NCBI GenBank assembly: GCA_015060625.1 | Contig: SUYC01000012.1 | Span: forward strand, 1 to 64,000 | Length of the DNA: 64,000 bases | Source: Xylanibacter ruminicola | GTDB taxonomy: Bacteria; Bacteroidota; Bacteroidia; Bacteroidales; Bacteroidaceae | Direction of reading: 5' to 3' | In this document: positions 58,767 through 64,000 of the stretch, piece by piece | Layout of the letters: every line of letters begins with the position of its first letter | Numbering within the stretch: position 1 is the first letter of the stretch | Notes under the pieces: generated by a model | The model's input: only the letters and a program-made list of their open reading frames with translations | Told to the model about the DNA's origin: nothing | Databases searched by the model: none | Made by a program: the position numbers and the translations under genes

Positions 58767-61194
58767 TACGGTGAACCTGGAAGAACGAGGCAATCATAAA
58801 GTTAGCCGAAATAAATCCACACTTATCAGCTATCACGTCAAGCGGTTCCTTGGTATTACGTAGCATACGCTCCACCTTCTGCAGTCGGGCCTGCTTAATC
58901 AGTGGGCGTGGACTCTTGAAGATATTGGTGGTAATCACCTGATAGAACGTCTTGGCATCCATACCGGCGGCATTGCTCAGTCGGCGCATGGTCATCTTTT
59001 TCTTCTTACGCTCAAGTTCTACCACAGGCGCAATCTTCTTATATATCTTCAGGAAGTCTTCATCCAGTTCTACCTGCGGGTCGGGCTGTGTCGAAGTGTA
59101 TTCCTCAACCACAGGCTCCAGCACCTCAGTACTCATATTGCAACGATCAACAAACGAGTAAATACGGTTAATCAGGCCTACCTCCTCGCTATTACGCATA
59201 GCACGCAGGTTGGCATTCTTCATATAGTAGAACAGGTTAATACCCGCCATCACTACCAGCACAAAGGCCAACAGTCCGAACATACCTACCGAACGCCACC
59301 AAGGCTCGTTAATCTCGATGGTCCACTCGTAAGGTTTGGTATCCCATACATCGGGTGCTAACGAAGCCTGTACCTGTATGGTGTAGTTTCCTGGGCGCAG
59401 CGCTATCAGCGGCAAGTGCAGCAAACCGTCCTTGTCAACCATATCAGGTGAACTGAACGGTGATACAACGCGCCATTCCTCATCCAGTCCGAGCACACGC
59501 ACACGATAGAACGTTTGCTGCGGACGGAAGTAATTCAGAGCCGAGAACACCATCGTAATCGAGTTCTGATTGTAGTTCAGAGCGATACCCCATATGCGAC
59601 TCAGCGCGCGATCCAGTATCCGGTTTCCGTCGATCTCGGTTGTGGGGTTCACATCAATACCGTTTACCATCAGCTTGATCAGCTTAGGATAAATCTTAAA
59701 CGGATAGTCGTTGTCCAGCGTCGCCATCTTAGTTGGGTCGAACAGCACTACATGGTCGAGCGACTGCATAGCAATCTTTCCATCGGGCAGCAGTATAGCC
59801 TTACCATTCACAAACACTTCGTTGGGCACATTGTCGTACTGGTTGTAGCTGTTGATATAATGCACACGGTCATCCTCGTTAAACAGCACTACCGATATAC
59901 CGTAGCTGGTAGCCACCCAGATGTGGTGGTCGCGGTCTTCTACTACCGAGTGCACAATATTGTTGTACAAGCCATCCTTGGTGGTATAAACCTGTGGCAG
60001 CAAGTCGCTTTCGCGTCGATACACTTGCAAGCCCTGTGCAGTGCCCACCCATGTCCAACCACGCGAATCCTTAAACACACAGTTAACGTTACGGTTGCGG
60101 AATTTGGGGTACTGGTTTACATGGTCCATCATAGCGCCTAACTGGTCAGCCGTTGGGGTTCCCCAGGCATAGGGGATAAATGGATGCTTGTAAGGCTTAG
60201 AGTAAAGAATACCGCGCGTTTCGGTACCTGCCCACATACCACCCTGACGGTCGAAGGCTATCACGTTAATATCGGTTTCGAGCGATTGTCCATTACCCAG
60301 CATAAGCCCCTCATAATGGGTAGCCTCATGGCTGTTCAGGTTCAACGTCCAATAACCATATTCGCAAGGCACAAACAGCAGCGAGTCGCGCTTAGCCATA
60401 TTGTTCATATGGTAAGGTGTGCGCAGCAGTTCGCTCCACTGTCGGGTGGGTGCATCATACTGCATCAGTATAGCCTCCTTGGCACCATTACGCAACTGGT
60501 ACACCTTGGTGCTATCAAGCAGCAACGCCGACGAAGCTGTATAAAGGCGGGCATCGCTGTCGGCATACGGACGGCTCTCTACTATGCGCTTACCAGTGGT
60601 GGTATCGTACATATCCATCATGCCGTTCTGGTAAAACAGCATCAGGTACTTATCCTTATAAATCTCCAGGTCCTGCAGGTTCAACCCCGTACGTGGCCTG
60701 ATGTACCGCTTGGTTTCAACCGAATAGAGCCCGTTAGCCGTCAGCAGCCAGACCACGCCTCTACGGTCCACAAACAAATCCAATACACGCTCTTTCACAC
60801 CAAATTCGGCAAACACATCGTCGATACTCTGCACAAAGCGCTCGGTTATCAGCTCAACACAAGTAACGCTACCCGTGTTCTTCAGCCAGATGTGGTGGTA
60901 CTTGTCGAAGTACAGATGGTAGTTGCCATGATACTCCGGCAGGGCATACACATTCTCGTCAATCGGGTCGATATATGAGAACGCTGAACCATCATAGAAG
61001 TTAATCTGGCCCTTGGTAGAAATCACCAGTCGGCCTGTTTTGGTGCAGTGAATGGTTTGGGCGCCGTTATCGGCCAAACCGTTAGCTGCGGTATAATTAC
61101 GGAAGATACGCGGTGATACCGTAACAGCCCCTGCCGTCAAAATCGACAGCAGCACTGTTAGTAGTATTATCGCGTATCTTCTAGTCATAGGCAA
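58735..61194 (-). CDS. Membrane-tethered AraC-type regulator with periplasmic sensor
   Basis: An 819-aa protein. Signal peptide; a periplasmic two-component-type propeller (about 30-540, repeats such as VFKDSRGWTWVGTAQGLQVY and VVEDRDHHIWVATSYGISVV); a Y_Y_Y domain (about 545-640); one transmembrane helix (about 645-665); and a C-terminal AraC helix-turn-helix (about 715-819, FISANFMIASFFQVHRITPE). It resembles hybrid two-component regulators but has no kinase or receiver, so it probably acts as a one-component system. The ligand is unknown. Confidence 0.85.
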   Translation of the reverse strand: MPMTRRYAIILLTVLLSILTAGAVTVSPRIFRNYTAANGLADNGAQTIHCTKTGRLVISTKGQINFYDGSAFSYIDPIDENVYALPEYHGNYHLYFDKYHHIWLKNTGSVTCVELITERFVQSIDDVFAEFGVKERVLDLFVDRRGVVWLLTANGLYSVETKRYIRPRTGLNLQDLEIYKDKYLMLFYQNGMMDMYDTTTGKRIVESRPYADSDARLYTASSALLLDSTKVYQLRNGAKEAILMQYDAPTRQWSELLRTPYHMNNMAKRDSLLFVPCEYGYWTLNLNSHEATHYEGLMLGNGQSLETDINVIAFDRQGGMWAGTETRGILYSKPYKHPFIPYAWGTPTADQLGAMMDHVNQYPKFRNRNVNCVFKDSRGWTWVGTAQGLQVYRRESDLLPQVYTTKDGLYNNIVHSVVEDRDHHIWVATSYGISVVLFNEDDRVHYINSYNQYDNVPNEVFVNGKAILLPDGKIAMQSLDHVVLFDPTKMATLDNDYPFKIYPKLIKLMVNGIDVNPTTEIDGNRILDRALSRIWGIALNYNQNSITMVFSALNYFRPQQTFYRVRVLGLDEEWRVVSPFSSPDMVDKDGLLHLPLIALRPGNYTIQVQASLAPDVWDTKPYEWTIEINEPWWRSVGMFGLLAFVLVVMAGINLFYYMKNANLRAMRNSEEVGLINRIYSFVDRCNMSTEVLEPVVEEYTSTQPDPQVELDEDFLKIYKKIAPVVELERKKKKMTMRRLSNAAGMDAKTFYQVITTNIFKSPRPLIKQARLQKVERMLRNTKEPLDVIADKCGFISANFMIASFFQVHRITPEQYRKKH

Positions 61195-61215
61195 ATTCTA
61201 AATTGTCAATTGTGG

Positions 61216-62943
61216 TTACACCACCTCAATTCCTTGTTCTTCACATAGTTTCAGGCTCATCTCCTTCAGTTTGAATTTCTGGATTTTTCCTGATCCTGTG
61301 AGTGGGAATTCTTTGATAAAGAACACGTACTTCGGAATTTTGTAGCGGGCTATCTTGCCTCGGCAGAACAACTGTACATCCTCGGCCGTCATCTGGGCCC
61401 CCTCTTCAAGGATGATAAAGGCACCCACGGCCTCGCCGTATTTCTTCGAAGGCACAGCAGCCACCTGCACATCACGAATGCCAGGCATGTGATACAAGAA
61501 CTCCTCGATTTCGCGTGGGTAGATATTCTCACCGCCACGGATAATCATATCCTTGATACGTCCGGTAATCTTATAGAATCCTTGCTCATCTTTCACACCC
61601 AGGTCGCCCGAGTGCAGATAACCGTTCTTATCAATCACTTCGGCCGTAGCCTCAGGATTCTTATAGTAGCCCTTCATCACGTTAAAGCCCTTACAGCACA
61701 TCTCACCCTGCACGCCAACGGGGCACTCCTCGCCCGTTTCGGGGTCGAGCACCTTCACATCCACAAATGGAAAGTCGCGTCCTACAGTGGTGCAACGCTG
61801 CTCGAAGGTGTCGTTCAAACAGGTCTGCGTCATACCAGGCGAGCTCTCGGTCAGTCCGTACACGCTGGTGATAGTCATATACATCTTTTCCGAAACCTGC
61901 TTCATCAGTTCAATAGGACACAAGCTACCTGCCATGATACCCGTGCGCAGACAGCTCAGGTCGAACATGTCGAACATCGGGTGATTCAGCTCAGCGATAA
62001 ACATCGTTGGCACACCATAAACGGCGGTACAACGCTCTTTATGTATCGAGGCCAGCACTACCAGCGGGTCGAACTTCTCAACCATCACCTCGGTACAACC
62101 GTGGGTCAAGCAGTTCATGGTGGCCAGCACTACGCCGAAGCAGTGGAACAGGGGCACACACACACACAGTTTGTCGTCCTGTGTAAAGCCCATATTCTCG
62201 CCCGTAAAATAGCCATCGTTCGAAATACCGTAGTGTGTCAGCATCACGCCCTTTGGGAAACCTGTGGTACCGCTGGTGTACTGCATGTTGCACACATCGT
62301 AGCAGCTCACCTGCTTCTTCATCTCGTTCAACGTTTCGTCCTCAACATTCTGTCCAAGCAGCAGCAGTTCGGCTGTGTTATACATACCGCGATATTTCTC
62401 CATACCTATATATACTACGTTCTTCAGGTAGGGGAATCGCTCGCTGTTCAGATGGCCGCGCTCGCAAGTCTTCAGCTCAGGCAGCATGGTGTAGGTCATA
62501 TCTACATAGTTACAGTCCCATGTACCATCAGTAATGCAGAGCACCTCCATATCCGAGTCCTTACACAGATACTCCAGCTCGTTCTGCTTGTAGTTGGTGT
62601 TCACCGTTACCAGCACTGCACCAATCTTTGCGGTTGCATACAGGAAGGTGAGCCAGTCGGGCACGTTAGTAGCCCATATACCTACGTTCGAGCCCTTCTT
62701 AACGCCGATCGAAATCAAGCCCTTGGCCAGATTATCTACACGCTCGTTAAACTTGCTCCAAGTAAAACGCAGGTCTCTATCCGAATATACAATGTATTCC
62801 TTATCAGGAGTAGTCTCGGCCCAATATTCCAGCCATTCGCCCAGAGTTCTTTCCCACAACTTATAGCCCTCCGAGCCAGTCTCGGCCGGATAAGTTCTAT
62901 TGGGCAACGGACGTCCCGCCATATCGTATTTTACATCACTCAT
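61216..62943 (-). CDS. AMP-forming long-chain acyl-CoA synthetase-like protein
   Basis: A 575-aa adenylate-forming enzyme. P-loop-like [48 protein letters not shown]; the hinge [20 protein letters not shown] and the C-terminal lysine in [12 protein letters not shown] are all present. It activates a carboxylic acid, probably a fatty acid, to acyl-CoA. Start at ATG 62943, since the extended reading begins at a TTG. The XRE-cupin regulator gene lies 16 bp upstream. Confidence 0.93.
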   Translation of the reverse strand: MSDVKYDMAGRPLPNRTYPAETGSEGYKLWERTLGEWLEYWAETTPDKEYIVYSDRDLRFTWSKFNERVDNLAKGLISIGVKKGSNVGIWATNVPDWLTFLYATAKIGAVLVTVNTNYKQNELEYLCKDSDMEVLCITDGTWDCNYVDMTYTMLPELKTCERGHLNSERFPYLKNVVYIGMEKYRGMYNTAELLLLGQNVEDETLNEMKKQVSCYDVCNMQYTSGTTGFPKGVMLTHYGISNDGYFTGENMGFTQDDKLCVCVPLFHCFGVVLATMNCLTHGCTEVMVEKFDPLVVLASIHKERCTAVYGVPTMFIAELNHPMFDMFDLSCLRTGIMAGSLCPIELMKQVSEKMYMTITSVYGLTESSPGMTQTCLNDTFEQRCTTVGRDFPFVDVKVLDPETGEECPVGVQGEMCCKGFNVMKGYYKNPEATAEVIDKNGYLHSGDLGVKDEQGFYKITGRIKDMIIRGGENIYPREIEEFLYHMPGIRDVQVAAVPSKKYGEAVGAFIILEEGAQMTAEDVQLFCRGKIARYKIPKYVFFIKEFPLTGSGKIQKFKLKEMSLKLCEEQGIEVV

Positions 62944-62959
62944 AATTTTCAATTGTCAA

Positions 62960-63541
62960 TTAGAAAGGTATGTAAACTACTGCCAAGATTTTAGCACTCT
63001 TTCCGGGAGCCCCATGTAGATGGTGCTTCACGATTGAGTCGTAGTAAATGGTGTCGCCCTCGCCGAGGTGGTAAGTCTCCTTACCGTACACCAGTTCTAC
63101 CTCACCCTGCATCACGTAGATAAACTCTTCGCCCTCGTGGTCGCTCAACTGAAAGTTGGGATTCTCCTCGGGGTTAATGTCGATTACGAATGGCTCCATA
63201 TGGCGACCAGCCTTCTGCTGTGCCAGTGGGTGATACTCCATGTGCTTACGTGCATCGATAGCTCCGTTGCTGAAGCTGATGCTGCTATCCTTCTCACGAT
63301 CTTTGGCGCGACAAACAATAGGTCCAAGGGCATCGTTATCGTCCATAAATGTACCCAGGCGAACACCTAAGGCACGGGCAATCTTTATCAGCGGTCCTAG
63401 CGATGGCAGATTCACATCGTTCTCAATACTCTGTATCTGCTCCACGGTCAGTCCGCTGCGCTCAGCAATTACATCGATGCTGAGATTTTTGGTTTCTCTG
63501 AGGCCCTTGATTTTTGCGCCTACAACTGAATGATTATTCAT
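62960..63541 (-). CDS. XRE-family repressor with cupin sensor domain
   Basis: A 193-aa protein. N-terminal helix-turn-helix (KIKGLRETKNLSIDVIAERS, LTVEQIQSIENDVNLPSLGP) and a C-terminal cupin (about 105-193, EEFIYVMQGEVELVYGKETY, then HLGEGDTIYYDS). Such proteins often sense a metabolite and regulate the neighbouring genes. It is first in an operon with the acyl-CoA synthetase and divergent from the symporter gene. Confidence 0.92.
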   Translation of the reverse strand: MNNHSVVGAKIKGLRETKNLSIDVIAERSGLTVEQIQSIENDVNLPSLGPLIKIARALGVRLGTFMDDNDALGPIVCRAKDREKDSSISFSNGAIDARKHMEYHPLAQQKAGRHMEPFVIDINPEENPNFQLSDHEGEEFIYVMQGEVELVYGKETYHLGEGDTIYYDSIVKHHLHGAPGKSAKILAVVYIPF

Positions 63542-63579
63542 CTTCCTTACAAAAATTTATTTACCTATTATTTCATGGG

Positions 63580-63587
63580 CAAAAGTA
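63580..63587 (-). promoter_or_regulatory. -7 element (TACTTTTG) of the XRE-cupin operon
   Basis: Minus-strand TACTTTTG 39 bp before the start at 63541. Confidence 0.6.
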
Positions 63588-63638
63588 CATATTTTAATCC
63601 GAAAACAAATACGTTTTAATAGATTTTAACAAGTTTTG

Positions 63639-63669
63639 TTGTACAATTGCTAAAAATATTGTATCTTTG
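63639..63669 (+). promoter_or_regulatory. Promoter of the symporter gene (TTG-N20-TATCTTTG)
   Basis: TTG at 63639-63641, 20 bp, then TATCTTTG at 63662-63669. The ATG at 63675 follows only 5 bp after the element, so the transcript would be nearly leaderless. Confidence 0.55.
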
Positions 63670-63674
63670 CGGCG

Positions 63675-64000
63675 ATGAAACGTATTTGTGACTTTATTGC
63701 CCGTTGGATGGGCGCTTTGGTAGTAGTAGTGGCATTGGTAGCTTTGTTAGTGCCCCAAAGTCTTAATTGGGTTAATACCTATACGATTAATCCGATGTTG
63801 GGTATTATCATGTTCGGCATGGGTCTTACACTCTCGCCCACTGACTTCCGTATCGTGCTCAGTCGCCCCAAGGACATTCTGTTAGGCTGTTTAGCACAGT
63901 TCACGGTGATGCCATTACTGGCTTTTTTGATCTCGTGGGCGCTGCAGTTGCCCAAGGAGTTAGCGCTGGGTGTTATTCTGGTGGGCTGCTGTCCTGGCGG
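63675..64000 (+). CDS. Bile acid:sodium symporter family protein, N-terminal part (runs off window)
   Basis: The open frame has 108 complete codons and two further bases to the window end. Helix 1 is WMGALVVVVALVALLVPQ; then PMLGIIMFGMGLTLSPTDFR, the family's first conserved motif, followed by LLGCLAQFTVMPLLAFLISW and LALGVILVGCCPGG, which leads into the sodium site. Members import bile acids or other organic anions with sodium. The substrate in this organism is unknown. Confidence 0.88.
   Translation, partial: MKRICDFIARWMGALVVVVALVALLVPQSLNWVNTYTINPMLGIIMFGMGLTLSPTDFRIVLSRPKDILLGCLAQFTVMPLLAFLISWALQLPKELALGVILVGCCPG

Noticed and set aside
61489..62994. A 501-codon plus-strand frame opposite the acyl-CoA synthetase
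   Set aside because: Shadow of a well-conserved AMP-binding enzyme; no domain recognised.

Overview
The window looks like chromosome from a gut or rumen Bacteroidales bacterium, most likely Prevotella or a close relative (genus is inferred). Many genes on both strands have the Bacteroidetes -7 promoter element TAnnTTTG upstream. Shine-Dalgarno sites are largely absent. Family content fits too: a DUF5103 protein, class III fructose bisphosphatase, a TonB receptor with a carboxypeptidase-like N-domain, the HU/VirE pair, GH51 and PL1 enzymes. No tRNA, rRNA or CRISPR array was seen.

Layout. 0-6 kb: a partial acyltransferase-like gene and a lipoprotein esterase; a Y-family polymerase with a YolD partner; then decaying small genes (truncated DUF1294, flavin reductase, thioesterase, an aldo/keto reductase with an internal deletion, a transposase remnant). 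6.2-11.3 kb: a nitrite-ammonification operon (nrfH, nrfA, ResB, CcsA) followed by NimA-like and YgbA-like genes. 11.3-12.8 kb: gene debris around a PHP phosphatase. 12.7-17.9 kb: two divergent GH51 arabinofuranosidases. 17.9-24.4 kb: acyltransferase, cyclophilin, glutathione peroxidase, DNA polymerase IV, and an HU-like protein with a VirE-type ATPase bordered by palindromes.

24.7-38.9 kb is an accessory defence island, the most interesting part. It holds an MmeI-like DNA methyltransferase with no evident nuclease motif, a ParE-type toxin-antitoxin module, an SF2 helicase, a 75-aa protein and a GIY-YIG nuclease with an ASCH-like tail. The 75-aa protein and the nuclease share an N-terminal peptide. 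Then come four little-known genes including an ASCH protein, a WYL regulator and a DUF2779 double-nuclease protein. Two promoters in this block carry the same palindromic element at identical spacing, which suggests one WYL-controlled regulon. The methyltransferase has a leader of about 360 nt with strong predicted folding. A 27-bp repeat stands before both methyltransferase and helicase. A HepT/MntA module and damaged toxin-antitoxin and ASCH copies end the island.

38.9-64 kb is mostly ordinary chromosome: pectate lyase, SIMPL protein, GNAT, a LytTR regulator with a TonB receptor and partner, SDR, GreA, PurU, hisH-hisA-hisF-hisIE, FtsE-like ATPase, lysC, lysA, two glycosyltransferases, fbp, DUF5103, a membrane-tethered AraC regulator, an acyl-CoA synthetase with a cupin repressor, and the start of a bile-acid:sodium symporter family gene.
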